Shown piece after piece: positions 54,021 through 63,421 of a DNA stretch of 64,000 nucleotides (position 1 is the stretch's first letter; every line of letters starts with the position of its first letter). The translations under genes were made by a program, and so were the position numbers. The notes under the pieces were generated by a model, which was not told where the DNA came from, ran no database searches, and saw only the letters and a list, made by a program, of their open reading frames with translations. Source of the stretch: Nostoc sp. NIES-3756 (lineage in GTDB: Bacteria; Cyanobacteriota; Cyanobacteriia; Cyanobacteriales; Nostocaceae); the NCBI RefSeq assembly GCF_001548375.1, contig NZ_AP017295.1:4498501-4562500 (forward strand). The letters are read 5' to 3'.

Positions 54021-54347
54021 GATGATGTTCCTCTAAAAGTTAGAGAATAGAGTTCACCCATAAAGTGGCTTCAATCAAGTCAAATATGAGGATAATAAAT
54101 AATATAAAAATTATATTTGAGTTCTAATCAAGGCTTTTAGATATTAGTAAAAATACATCTTCATAACAGTGAACGATAGTAAACTGCTCTCGGTAAACGC
54201 TAATACAAAACTACAAAAATTTATGGTTTATCCGAAACACTAAGTTTGATTTTCTGTCTATTTAGATGTGTGCAATTTTTCTAACAATCAAATATAGCCC
54301 TTGGATACGAACACCTCAATCGAATATTGGCACAGATATATGTTAGA
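54021..54347. other. 327-bp AT-rich intergenic region
   Basis: No gene, RNA or clear repeat is seen. It should carry the promoter of the VOC gene. Confidence 0.35.
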
Positions 54348-55223
54348 TCAACTGATTGGAGATAATTGGAATGAACCCTTATCATCCTGAACTGTAATTT
54401 TTACCGTTGTGGTATTTTGACCACCATCAGAGGCTCTACACTCAAAAGTATCCTGGGCAATAGAAGGACGGTATTTTTGATTCCCAGAAGTACTACAATC
54501 AGCCTGAGCATTAGCACCATAGGATTGTCTAAATACCTCTACCACTTTATCCTCTACCTTTGCTAAGACTAAAAGTCCTTTAGCTTCCCAATTGAAACTA
54601 CCCTCATCATTTTGGAAATTTACCTTCAGCTGAAAGGGGATATTTTCTACTGATGCTTGGCAGTTTATGGAATTACCAGCTTTAATCTCAAACTCATTCG
54701 CACAGTTCAATGAATCGAGTTGCCCTGCAAAATTCTGCCCCCAACTTTGAGTAATCTTGCTTTCTATTTCTTTAGCTGCCTGACTTTTTTCTTCAGTAGT
54801 AGACTTAACCTCTGATACAGAAGAAGATGATACAGGATTCGTTGCACCTGATTGGTTTTTGGTATAAGTGATGCCGTCAAGCTGCAAAGTCAATCTACCA
54901 TTCTGTTCTTGCGGTGGTTGAGTAATTTTAAACTCCCTGTTGATAGGGCCTAAACCAATTTTGAGAGTTTTATCTGTAATGGTTGCAGTACCGCCTGTAA
55001 CAGAAGTGTTTGAGGTCTTAAAGTCTCCACCACCATCCAAATAAATATTTACGAATGTGCCATCACTAGCTACCCAGCTACCAGCATAAATTTGTTGTTG
55101 CGTACTCAGAGGAACTTTATTAGTACTACAACTAACAACTACGGGTGCAACAGCGAGAGTGGTAATTAGTGCAGGTATGGCTAATCGGTTAAACATAGGA
55201 AGATGATTGAGTGATTTACACAT
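54348..55223 (-). CDS. lipoprotein with two DUF4333 domains
   Basis: The product is 291 aa (ATG at 55223; the ATG at 55196 gives a cleaner signal). The lipobox VVVSC ends near residue 32. After an N-terminal beta domain (about 45-120, GSWVASDGTFVNIYLDGGG) and a Ser/Thr linker, two DUF4333 units follow: KEIESKITQSWGQN...CQASVENIPF (about 150-215) and VEDKVVEVFRQSYGAN...CRASDGGQNT (about 225-290), each with a Cys pair. It is probably anchored in the envelope. Function is unknown. Confidence 0.8.
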   Translation of the reverse strand: MCKSLNHLPMFNRLAIPALITTLAVAPVVVSCSTNKVPLSTQQQIYAGSWVASDGTFVNIYLDGGGDFKTSNTSVTGGTATITDKTLKIGLGPINREFKITQPPQEQNGRLTLQLDGITYTKNQSGATNPVSSSSVSEVKSTTEEKSQAAKEIESKITQSWGQNFAGQLDSLNCANEFEIKAGNSINCQASVENIPFQLKVNFQNDEGSFNWEAKGLLVLAKVEDKVVEVFRQSYGANAQADCSTSGNQKYRPSIAQDTFECRASDGGQNTTTVKITVQDDKGSFQLSPIS

Positions 55224-55434
55224 ATTGTCTACAATAAGTTTTTTGTCTTTTTCGGAACAAACTTAAAAAAAATCCGTCTTTATGGGGTTGTGTAGAAAAG
55301 GCAGGCAGTGTAAGGCGATCAAATTACAGCCCAATGGGTGGTTAGAAACCGCATCAAAGCTAAAAGCCATAGTCTACTAAACTAAAATCAGGCGATCGCA
55401 AAAGTATTATTCAAAAATTCAATTGCAACTACAC

Positions 55435-55683
55435 ATGAATAACCAACAAGAAAGCCAAGCGTTTGAACGCAATTGGTCTGCCTATTATAAAGCTGTGGAA
55501 GGTCGTCCGCCTCGAGAAACCCTACTGAAAGCCTTGGCAAGATTGGATACTTTCCCTACAGATGCTCCTCGATTTGCTGTAGATTTGGGCTGTGGGGATG
55601 GACGAGATACAGTAGAACTTCTCAGACGGGGTTGGCGAGTGCTAGGAATTGATGGTGCGCAAGAAGCGATCGCTCGCCATTAG
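55435..55683 (+). pseudogene. N-terminal fragment of a SAM methyltransferase
   Basis: The 82-codon frame (ATG at 55435) holds the Rossmann start of a class I methyltransferase: FAVDLGCGDGRDTVELLRRGWRV (motif I GCGDG) and IDGAQEAIARH, then TAG. Complete relatives are about 200 aa, so two thirds are missing. The stop precedes the IS by 50 bp, so the IS did not cut the gene directly; the 3' part was lost before or separately. The ATG at 55435 is preferred to a TTG four codons upstream. Confidence 0.72.
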
Positions 55684-55733
55684 TCCATACTTTATAGTTA
55701 TTCTCCCTCATCTTCCTGTTACCCTCCTGTCAG

Positions 55734-56908
55734 GTAGGGCTAATTCATTGTGAAAAGAGAAAAAAGCTGTTCCAGATCATGACATAGAAATCTCTGTGCT
55801 TTGGTCAATGAGCGATAACCCTTTGCACGGAGTAGATTAATCACAAAAGTACGAATAATAGACCAGTTAGTAGCAGCATTATAGGCACAAAAAGGTGCAG
55901 TGTCTTCCCCAAACACAACATCTTTGACCCAATGCAATCCGTTTTCAATGTCCCGGTGTCCACGAATAGCTTGAGCAAAATGGATAGCAGATGTTTTGAG
56001 ACTACTAAGATAGTAACTAATTGTTTCAAAAGATTGCCCATCTCTAATACCCTGACGCTCAACAACAATCAAACTTTGCGCCTTTTCCCAACTGGGGTCA
56101 ATACCATCTATGAGTTCATAAACTTTGACAGTACGTTGAACAACACGTCCACGTGTGCGTTCGATTTGAATGTCAATAGTATTTGGGAGAAGTTGTTTTG
56201 CCAGTGTTTGTGCATAACTCAAGAGTTTGGGTTGATTACCCTTGATGCCTACTAAGTAATCATTACCACTGTTAACAATTAACTGCACAGTTTTTTTTGA
56301 CAATGCAAAGCATCACATGTAAACACTACACCAGTGAAATTCAAAGTTTCTAATAGTTTTTCTAAAACTTTGATTTCACTTTGTTCATGGTTCTGGAATT
56401 GCTTGAGGGCAACGACCACTCCTTGCTGATGGCTATACACTGAGACGACGTTGACAAAGTTTTGGTAGGACTGATTGTATGCTTTAACTGTACTTTTGAT
56501 GCTTTTTCCATCCACTGCTAACCAAGAACCTGGACCGAGGTGAGTCCCAGCTTTTGCCCACGTCACAAAGCAGTCTGTAAGTTTTTCAAAATCTAATTGC
56601 TCAAACAGTCGCCGAAATGTTGAGTCACTCGGTAAACGTTTGTATGTTATCCCTAACTTTTCGGACAATGCTGCATAATGTCGCACACAAAAGTCTTCTA
56701 GTGCAGCATATCCATAGCACTCACTCAACGTTCCTAAAATCACTAATAATAGCATCACCCATAATGGATAACGTTTTCCACGAGGAGCGCGATAGTCTTC
56801 TATGCCTTGTAATGCCGCTATCAAACTACTCATTTGACATCAAAATATACTTAGGGTAGAAGTTATTTCTAGTTTAATTTTTCTCTCTTTACAATGAATT
56901 AGCCCTAC
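55734..56908 (-). mobile_element. ISAs1-family insertion sequence, 1175 bp
   Basis: The ends are inverted: GTAGGGCTAATTCATTGT at the left and its complement (ACAATGAATTAGCCCTAC) at the right. A 10-bp direct repeat, CTCCTGTCAG, flanks it (55724-55733 and 56909-56918), a size typical of ISAs1 (8-10 bp); exact ends are ambiguous by 1-2 bp. It carries one transposase in two frames. It is inserted in a dispersed pyrimidine-rich repeat. Confidence 0.92.
55740..56833 (-). CDS. ISAs1-family transposase in two overlapping frames (-1 shift at an A8 run)
   Basis: Frame 1 (56833-56279, 184 aa) has the N-terminal domain (GIEDYRAPRGKRYPLWVML) and the DDE start LAVDGKSIKST. Frame 2 (56303-55740) has NDYLVGIKGNQPKL and IRGHRDIENGLHWVKDVVF, the C-terminal DDE blocks. 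A run of eight A (minus strand, near 56298-56291) ends frame 1 as ...CDALHCQKK; a -1 slip there joins it to TVQLIVNSG in frame 2, giving the usual length of about 370 aa. The catalytic acids are D (in VDGK), D (in TCDAL) and E (in IENG). The shift may be programmed slippage or a recent inactivating deletion. Confidence 0.85.
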
Positions 56909-56959
56909 CTCCTGTCAGGGGGTTAGGGGTGGGTTACTCCCACATCTCCCCCCACTTCT

Positions 56960-58543
56960 TTAATTACTACCTAAGATAAACAAACTCAACAATGTACCAC
57001 TATTCCATAGACTGTGCAGGAGTATAGGAGCTAGAAGGTTACGCGATCGCGTGTATACTACGCCTAAGACTATGCCTAAAGCTGTCAGGGGAAGAATTTC
57101 TGATAAGCTGAGGTGAGCAGCAGCAAATAACGTAGCGCTGGCGAGAATTGCTCCCCATACGGGTACGTAACGAGTGAGGGAGGGTAATAAGAAGCCACGA
57201 AATAGAACTTCTTCAAATAAAGGTGCAGCGATCGCAGCTGTCACGTAAAATATCCCCAATGCTGTGAAGTTTCGGCTTTCGAGTGCTAGTTGTAGTAGAG
57301 GGTTACTACCACCTTGTCCTTGCCATAGCTGTTGATTAATCAAGGACACAATCACAACTATAGGTAAAGCGGCGCAATAACCACCTAAACCCCACAAAAA
57401 CCAGTTATCTTGAAACCGGAAGCGAAACCAATTTTGGGGAAGGGGGAAGAAGCGTTTAATCGAAATGTATAAGACTGACAGCGCACCGGCTGCTACTAAT
57501 ATGTAACTTATCAAAACAGAAACAGCTTGCAGTCTCACATCAACGATGGGACGGGGGATGGGGAGTAGTATAAGCAAGGAAGGGACGAAAATTTGCCCCA
57601 TGAAGAAAAAGCCTACGACAAAAACCGCAAGAATTGTCTCTCCATCCCACGGTGTTGTCCAAGCTAAATCAGCATTTTGTCCTAGTAAAGATTCTTTACC
57701 CTTGAGCAAGTATTGAGCAATTAAGAAAATTAACAGTATCAACCCTGCTAACGCTGCCAAGCTAGGTACGGTAGCAATTATAGCCAATTTGAACACAGCT
57801 TGAGTCGCAGCCTGTTGTTGTGCTGATTGAATTTCTCTTAAAGCATCTTGTCTCTGCTGGAGTTGGTAGAGTTGAATCAAAGCTGTAGAGCGAAACCAGC
57901 CTTCTAAATTATTCTGAATTAACTGTTGAGCATTCGGGAAAAGTCGCGGGGGATCACTCCACAGTCCACTCAACACAGCCGCAGTTTGTTCAACTTCTGT
58001 GCTGGATTTTGAATTATCTAAGCGCTGTTGTAAGTCACTCCACGCATTAATATCTGTTTGAGTTTGTCCTTGTTTTGCTTGTAGAATACCTAACCTTAAA
58101 TCTAATTCCGCCAAGAATTTTTGGAGTTGCTCTTGAGATTGCTGCAACTGTTTTTCTTTATCATTACGAGAGATAGTGGTAGAAGGAGACGTATCTGGTA
58201 ATGGTTTAGGTGGTGTAGCATTTTGCGATGGAGAGTGCAGTTGTGCAAGTTGGTTTTGAATTTTCGTCAAATTAGTTTGCACTGATTGACGAGTTTTTTC
58301 ATACTGCTTAGTAGCGTTTTCTAAAGGATTTTCCCCAAGAACTGCCTCTTGAATGAGTTTTGGGCTATTATCGTCACTGTCCTCTGGTTGCCAAGCTTGT
58401 GCAAGCAGTGAAATATTGGTTTGGTAAAGTTCCAAGCGGCTTTGGAACTGTGGTTCTTGCAAACTACCAAACAGAGACGAAGCCGCTAAAAAAGCTGCTA
58501 TCGGCGTTAGGACAAAAAATAAAATCAACCGCTTGATACTCAT
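56960..58543 (-). CDS. CPBP-family intramembrane metalloprotease with long N-terminal domain
   Basis: The product is 527 aa. An N-terminal membrane anchor is followed by a coiled-coil/linker region (about 60-235, rich in Gln). Then come about seven helices with the CPBP (Abi) motifs FEEVLFRGFLLPSLTRY (Glu-Glu-x3-Arg, about 440-456), AAHLSL (about 472) and the final HSLWNSGTLL (about 510-519). The family cleaves or processes prenylated or membrane proteins; the cyanobacterial role is unknown. The start is the ATG at 58543. Confidence 0.88.
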   Translation of the reverse strand: MSIKRLILFFVLTPIAAFLAASSLFGSLQEPQFQSRLELYQTNISLLAQAWQPEDSDDNSPKLIQEAVLGENPLENATKQYEKTRQSVQTNLTKIQNQLAQLHSPSQNATPPKPLPDTSPSTTISRNDKEKQLQQSQEQLQKFLAELDLRLGILQAKQGQTQTDINAWSDLQQRLDNSKSSTEVEQTAAVLSGLWSDPPRLFPNAQQLIQNNLEGWFRSTALIQLYQLQQRQDALREIQSAQQQAATQAVFKLAIIATVPSLAALAGLILLIFLIAQYLLKGKESLLGQNADLAWTTPWDGETILAVFVVGFFFMGQIFVPSLLILLPIPRPIVDVRLQAVSVLISYILVAAGALSVLYISIKRFFPLPQNWFRFRFQDNWFLWGLGGYCAALPIVVIVSLINQQLWQGQGGSNPLLQLALESRNFTALGIFYVTAAIAAPLFEEVLFRGFLLPSLTRYVPVWGAILASATLFAAAHLSLSEILPLTALGIVLGVVYTRSRNLLAPILLHSLWNSGTLLSLFILGSN

Positions 58544-58662
58544 CTATCCCCCTTTGACAAACCAGTGGAGAGCGTGTTCCCCTTAGAAATTATCGCAACA
58601 AACAGCGATGGGTGGATAAATTAGTGTCTATTGTGCAAGGAACTTATCATATTTTGGGGTTT

Positions 58663-58700
58663 GGTAATGGGTAATGAAAAATTACCTATTACCCATTACC
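58663..58700. repeat. dispersed palindrome GGTAATGGGTAAT, copy 2
   Basis: The 13-nt arms (58663-58675 and 58688-58700) are perfect complements, with a 12-nt loop. It lies 20 bp after the stop of the secreted repeat protein (58721), on that gene's downstream side, and may act as its terminator. Confidence 0.75.
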
Positions 58701-58720
58701 AGCCAGAACAACCATACATA

Positions 58721-59686
58721 TTAAACGTTGGGATCTAAGACAAACTGAGAGTTGGACTGATTGACATGATAAGTCCAAAATTGATTGCGTACCCTGACAA
58801 CTACCTCCCAACCTTGAATGGGTCGATATTCTTCTGTACAGATTTCACCAAAATTAAATCTACAAGGATTACTAAAAGTTCTTGGGGTAACTTTGGTAAT
58901 TTCTACATCTCTGGTAGATAGACGAGAACGTCTAGCAGCATCGTTAAGAATATTATTAGCGATCGCTCTGGGTAATTGACTCTCTGCGCCTACATTATTT
59001 TTAGGGTCTAGGACAATTTGCGTACCAGATTGATTAACATGATAAGTCCAAGATTGATTGCGTCCCTGTACAACCACTTCCCACCCTTCGATGGGTCGAT
59101 ATTCCCTAGTGCAAATTTCTCCAAAGTTGAACTCGCAGGGATTTCCAAAGGTGCGGCGGTTGGCTTTAATTATCTGTAGTTCCCGTCTGGGTACACGAAA
59201 GCGTCTTGTAACGTCACTGAGAATATTATTAGCGATCGCTCTGGGTAATTGACTCTCTGCGCCTACATTATTTTTGGGGTCTAGGACAATTTGCGTACCA
59301 GATTGATTAACATGATAAGTCCAAGATTGATTGCGTACCCTAACAACTACTTCCCACCCTTCAATGGGTCGATATTCCCTAGTGCAAACTTCCCCAAAGT
59401 TGAACTCACAGGGATTTCCAAAGGTTCTGGATGTAGCTTGAGTGACCCTGACATTTCTCACACCAGAACGTCTAGACGCATCGTTGATTACCGCTCTAGC
59501 AACATACCCAGGTAAGCGACTCTGCAAGCGTTGAGAGAGTTCTACTGATTTTACCGTAGGCGCAGCCACAGCAGCACTGTCATTAACCAAGCCTACTCCA
59601 GAAGACAATAAGCTGGCTAATGCCAAGGTTAAAACTAATCCTTTAGGAAAATTATAAGTTGAGGACACTTGCTTGATAGGTTTCAT
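58721..59686 (-). CDS. secreted protein of three near-identical 90-aa repeats
   Basis: The product is 321 aa with a signal peptide (about 1-42, ending AVAA). It is followed by three copies of an about 90-aa unit: residues about 52-140, 142-230 and 232-321. Each has RTFGNPC or RTFSNPC, then FNFGE and CTREYRPI or CTEEYRPI, and ends VNQSGTQIVLDP or the like. The two Cys per unit probably pair. At DNA level, 58948-59063 and 59221-59336 differ at one base, so the copies are recent or kept alike by gene conversion. The family is not recognised. Confidence 0.75.
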   Translation of the reverse strand: MKPIKQVSSTYNFPKGLVLTLALASLLSSGVGLVNDSAAVAAPTVKSVELSQRLQSRLPGYVARAVINDASRRSGVRNVRVTQATSRTFGNPCEFNFGEVCTREYRPIEGWEVVVRVRNQSWTYHVNQSGTQIVLDPKNNVGAESQLPRAIANNILSDVTRRFRVPRRELQIIKANRRTFGNPCEFNFGEICTREYRPIEGWEVVVQGRNQSWTYHVNQSGTQIVLDPKNNVGAESQLPRAIANNILNDAARRSRLSTRDVEITKVTPRTFSNPCRFNFGEICTEEYRPIQGWEVVVRVRNQFWTYHVNQSNSQFVLDPNV

Positions 59687-59761
59687 AAAACCCCCTGATA
59701 TAACCCATATGCTTTAAGTGACGAATATTAAAACAACAGAGTTCATACTAATCACGAAAAC

Positions 59762-59782
59762 TGTTGACTATTGACTATTGAC
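59762..59782. repeat. heptanucleotide repeat TGTTGAC/TATTGAC after a gene end
   Basis: Three 7-bp units end 3 bp from the stop codon of the PatA-like gene. The motif is that of the repeats at 11088-11143 and 63306-63333. Confidence 0.8.
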
Positions 59783-59785
59783 TAA

Positions 59786-61162
59786 TTAAGTTAAGTGCAT
59801 AAACACCATCTTTAATAATTCTGCACGGGTGAAAGGTTTAGTTAAATATCCAGATGCACCAACTAATCTGGCTTTGACTTTATCTACCAATCCCTTAGAA
59901 CTTGTAACAAATATAATCGGAGTCTTTTTAAACATTGAATTATTGCGAATGATTTTGCACAGTTCATAACCGTCAATCCCCGCCATGTTTAAATCCAGTA
60001 AAATTAAATCTGGTTTGTGGCGAATAATTGACATAGCTGCTTTAAGTGGGTCATTGATAGCAACTACAGTAAAATTTTCACTCTCTAAAAAGCGGCTAAT
60101 TTCTTTAAGAATTGTTGGACTATCATCCACAGAAACGATTTTGTAGACTGGTCGATTAGTTCCGGTAGCGGGGGTTACTCTTTGGGGAACAGAATTTGTG
60201 GTATTTGATAATGTTAGTTCCTGATGGCTTGTATTGGCAGGAGTATAAGTTTGTGGTGGTCGGACTACAAGAGCTAAATTCTCTACAGCAAGTGTTGGGG
60301 TAATAGGTGTAGCATTGCTACTGAGTTCTACTACTGTATCTACTAATTTTTTGTTGATTAATCCAATTGTAGATTTAGGAGTGAATTTTGATTCTGCAAA
60401 AATTTTTGGTAACTTGTCAAATGGGGGATCTGGTTCATGTAAGATAATCTCTCCCGTCAGGATATAAGGATACAAATGTTGTGCTAATTGAATTTCATCC
60501 TGATTCATAATTATAGCTAGATGACGTAGGCTAAAACCCTTCATCCAGTAAGTTAATTTTGGCTGTAATTCTGGAGATTTTTTGTTATTAATCAGTAGGT
60601 AAGGACGCTGGTAAGGAGATGTAATTTTAAGTAGGTAAGACTGCCAAGTTTGTAATCTCATTTGGCAACGTTCGATAACTTTGGATACATCAAGTCGGCA
60701 AATATCCGGCAATTTCTGCTGTAAGGTTGTTAATTCGTAATTACCCGTTTTGATTAACAAAAATGATTCAATTACGTCTTTGACAAGTTCTTGAATTAAT
60801 ACTGTAGCTTGGGTTGTATCTAAATAGCCTTGATTGACAAGCCAATGAATAGCTTGGTAATCAGGTGGTTTATTAATTACGTTGCTATTATTTTGTGCAT
60901 CTGTTTCAAATAGCAAGCGTAACTGCACACGAATTTCGTTAGTTACTTGAGGAATTTGTTGACTAAGGCGGCGCAGATGGCGTTCTAATCTGTCAAATGG
61001 TTCTACTGAATGGGTGGCATACGTAATTGTTCCTTCTTCTAGGTAAATTGACCAAGTGACTGAGTTGCTAAATGCTTGTAAACAAGTTGTGTCAAAACAG
61101 CTAGATAAATGTCTTAATAAACTATGAGGACGTAATGCTGTAAATGTACCGGAATAATTCAT
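59786..61162 (-). CDS. PatA-like response regulator (PATAN-type N-terminus + receiver)
   Basis: The product is 458 aa. Residues about 1-250 are the PATAN-like N-terminal region (WSIYLEEGTITYATHSVEPFDRLERHLRR, written in part, and QAIHWLVNQGYL) shared by PatA, PixG and related cyanobacterial regulators. A variable linker follows, then a receiver (about 343-458) with SVDDSP, D in LILLDLNMAG and K in YLTKPF. PatA controls heterocyst pattern in Anabaena; paralogues act in phototaxis. The target of this one is unknown. The start is the ATG at 61162. Confidence 0.85.
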   Translation of the reverse strand: MNYSGTFTALRPHSLLRHLSSCFDTTCLQAFSNSVTWSIYLEEGTITYATHSVEPFDRLERHLRRLSQQIPQVTNEIRVQLRLLFETDAQNNSNVINKPPDYQAIHWLVNQGYLDTTQATVLIQELVKDVIESFLLIKTGNYELTTLQQKLPDICRLDVSKVIERCQMRLQTWQSYLLKITSPYQRPYLLINNKKSPELQPKLTYWMKGFSLRHLAIIMNQDEIQLAQHLYPYILTGEIILHEPDPPFDKLPKIFAESKFTPKSTIGLINKKLVDTVVELSSNATPITPTLAVENLALVVRPPQTYTPANTSHQELTLSNTTNSVPQRVTPATGTNRPVYKIVSVDDSPTILKEISRFLESENFTVVAINDPLKAAMSIIRHKPDLILLDLNMAGIDGYELCKIIRNNSMFKKTPIIFVTSSKGLVDKVKARLVGASGYLTKPFTRAELLKMVFMHLT

Positions 61163-61732
61163 ATATTTATGTCTTAAATTAAAGTTGAATATTTGAGAGT
61201 TTATTGAATTTACAAACTTTTAATGAACTTATTTATTGGTGGGTATGCAATATCTTTTACAACTGAAAATTTTCAATCAATACTGGGTTATTAATTTGTA
61301 TCCTATCTACCAAAAGCCAATATAAGGCGTATTTTAGCTGAAGTTACTTTAGTTACATTAGGTATGTTTTTATGGTGATTAATTCAATTTTAATTTTTCT
61401 TTTTTTATATAAAAATAAAATTTCCACACAAAATCTTTAAAAATATGTGTAGGCAAAAGCAAAGCATTTATTATATTCTGTGGTTGCTCTATATAAATTT
61501 TGATAGATGGGTTAATGTCCTCAATAAACACTTGTGATTACTCATCTACTCTACATTTTGATTAAGTTTTCCTTAAATATGTAGAGCTTGCGGTAAAAGT
61601 ATTATTTTGCATGAAGATTAAATCACATACCGTTAAACATCTACCTTTGGTCTTGTCGGCTTCGGCTGTGGGAAATATATACTTTGAAAAAAGGAAAATA
61701 GAGCTTTGGACTATAACATAACACAAAAAGTT
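61163..61732. other. 570-bp intergenic region before the vWA gene
   Basis: Very AT-rich in the first 400 bp. It separates the divergent PatA-like and vWA genes and so holds both promoters. The only ORF of note is a weak 36-codon frame (61611-61721), not supported. No RNA was identified. Confidence 0.4.
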
Positions 61733-62407
61733 ATGAATGATACATTAGTACTAGACGAAGTAGTAGAGTTTGCTGAAAACCCTGAACCGCGCTGTCCTTG
61801 CGTGCTGTTGCTTGATACATCTGGCTCGATGCAAGGCGTAGCGATAGAGGCTTTAAATCAAGGCTTGCTGAGTTTGAAAGATGAACTCATGAAAAATTCC
61901 ATAGCAGCCAGACGGGTAGAAATTGCGATCGTTACTTTTGATAGCCATATAAATGTAGTACAAGACTTTGTAACTGCCGATCAATTTAACCCACCTATTT
62001 TGACAGCGCAAGGATTAACCAGTATGGGGGCAGGTATCCATAAAGCGTTGGATATGGTGCAAGAGCGCAAATCGTTGTATCGTGCCAATGGCATCGCTTA
62101 CTACCGCCCTTGGGTCTTTATGATTACAGATGGTGAGCCACAGGGTGAACTAGATCATCTAGTAGAACAAGCGGCGTTGCGTCTGCAAGGGGATGAGGTG
62201 AATAAGCGGGTGGCATTTTTCAGCGTGGGTGTAGAAAATGCAAATATGACGCGGTTAAATCAGATAGCCGTAAGGACACCATTAAAACTCAAGGGGCTAA
62301 ATTTTATTGAGATGTTTGTTTGGTTATCGGCTAGTATGTCGGCAGTTTCCCATTCGCAAATTGACGAACAGGTAGCACTACCGCCTATTGGCTGGGGATC
62401 TATCTAA
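61733..62407 (+). CDS. TerY-like von Willebrand factor A domain protein
   Basis: The ATG at 61733 (MNDTLVLDEV) gives 224 aa; a TTG 27 bp upstream is less likely. The metal site (MIDAS) is LLLDTSGSMQG (DxSxS) with a Thr in LTSMGAG and an Asp in MITDGEPQG, all intact. It is close to TerY, the vWA member of TerY-P phosphorylation triads. The PP2C phosphatase and kinase genes follow on the same strand, 127 and 107 bp apart. Confidence 0.88.
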   Translation: MNDTLVLDEVVEFAENPEPRCPCVLLLDTSGSMQGVAIEALNQGLLSLKDELMKNSIAARRVEIAIVTFDSHINVVQDFVTADQFNPPILTAQGLTSMGAGIHKALDMVQERKSLYRANGIAYYRPWVFMITDGEPQGELDHLVEQAALRLQGDEVNKRVAFFSVGVENANMTRLNQIAVRTPLKLKGLNFIEMFVWLSASMSAVSHSQIDEQVALPPIGWGSI

Positions 62408-62461
62408 CAGTTATCAGTTACCAGTTATCAGTACAAACAACGTTAATCATTGATAACTGTT
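62406..62461. repeat. hairpin-forming repeat between vWA and PP2C genes
   Basis: AACAGTTATCA (62406-62416) and TGATAACTGTT (62451-62461) are perfect inverted arms around a region with tandem CAGTTATCAGT-type sequence. It begins at the vWA stop codon. Confidence 0.7.
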
Positions 62462-62534
62462 CACTGCTCACAGTTAACTGATTGAAAGCAGTTTGCGGCT
62501 TGACACTTACACAGCTAGCTGACACAACAAATAT

Positions 62535-63314
62535 ATGAAAACATCAAAACAGAACCCTCACTGGCAGGTAGTCGCCGCCTCTGTCTGTGGTACAAGCCAC
62601 ATTAAAAATAAGCAGCTGTGTCAGGATGCTCACCACTGGCAATTATTGCCGGGGAATGTTTTGGTGGCAGCCGCCGCAGATGGCGCGGGTTCTGCCAGTC
62701 AAGGGAAAGTTGGGGCGATGGTGGCGGTGGAGACAGCCATTGAGAATTTATCGCTGAAAGAGATTACCAGGAAATCCCTAGCTGATGATGAAACTGTGCA
62801 ATTGCTGTTAACTGATGCCTTGTTAGCGGCAAGAAAAGCTGTAGAAGATGAAGCAGCAGCTTGTAACCAAAAACCTCAGGATTTAGCAACTACTTTAATT
62901 ATTGCGATTGCCTCACCAGAAATGGTAGCAGCCGTACAAGTCGGCGATGGTACAGCAGTCGCCAAAGATAGCGCAGGCAACTTACTGGCTCTAACCTTAC
63001 CAGACAACGGCGAGTATATCAACGAAACAACTTTTTTAACTTCACCAAGTGCATTAGATACAGCCCAGATGCGATTATGGCGCGAAGCCATAGTCAACGT
63101 TGCCCTCCTCACCGACGGGTTACAAATGCTGGCTTTAAATATGGTGGTTGGGGAACCTCACAAGCCGTTCTTTTTTCCTCTATTTGATTTTGTGAAAAAA
63201 GCACAGGATCAAGCAGAGGCAAAAGAGCAGTTAGTAAAATTCTTAGGCTCAGAGCGTATTACACAACGTACTGATGATGATTTGACATTAGTTATTGGTT
63301 CTTTTAGTCAATAG
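62535..63314 (+). CDS. PP2C-type protein phosphatase of the triad
   Basis: The product is 259 aa. It shows PP2C features: CQDAHHWQLLPG (metal Asp) near residue 32, VAAAADGAGSASQGKVGAMVA (ADGxG, metal Asp), QVGDGTAVA, LLTDGLQML and a final RTDDDLTLVIG (two Asp). All metal ligands appear present, so it should dephosphorylate Ser/Thr, most likely the kinase or its target. The ATG at 62535 is the first in frame. The stop is inside a heptanucleotide repeat. Confidence 0.87.
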   Translation: MKTSKQNPHWQVVAASVCGTSHIKNKQLCQDAHHWQLLPGNVLVAAAADGAGSASQGKVGAMVAVETAIENLSLKEITRKSLADDETVQLLLTDALLAARKAVEDEAAACNQKPQDLATTLIIAIASPEMVAAVQVGDGTAVAKDSAGNLLALTLPDNGEYINETTFLTSPSALDTAQMRLWREAIVNVALLTDGLQMLALNMVVGEPHKPFFFPLFDFVKKAQDQAEAKEQLVKFLGSERITQRTDDDLTLVIGSFSQ

Positions 63315-63333
63315 TCAACAGTCAACAGTCAAC
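63306..63333. repeat. heptanucleotide repeat AGTCAAC (4 units) over the PP2C stop
   Basis: Units AGTCAAT, AGTCAAC, AGTCAAC, AGTCAAC run from 63306 to 63333, followed by a degenerate AGTCCAT. The first unit encodes the last codons and stop of the PP2C gene (SFSQ-stop). Confidence 0.85.
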
Positions 63334-63421
63334 AGTCCATAGTTTTTCTCCCTCATCTCCCCCACTTCCCCCCACTCCCTCATCTCTCCCGCTCCCTACT
63401 CCCTACACCCTAAATCGAATC

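Noticed and set aside
55734..56908. IS insertion as the cause of the methyltransferase truncation
   Set aside because: The stop codon (55681-55683) precedes the IS and its direct repeat by about 40 bp, so the IS lies in a repeat after the break.
61611..61721. 36-codon ORF upstream of the vWA gene
   Set aside because: There is no ribosome site or recognisable pattern, and it overlaps the likely promoter of the triad.
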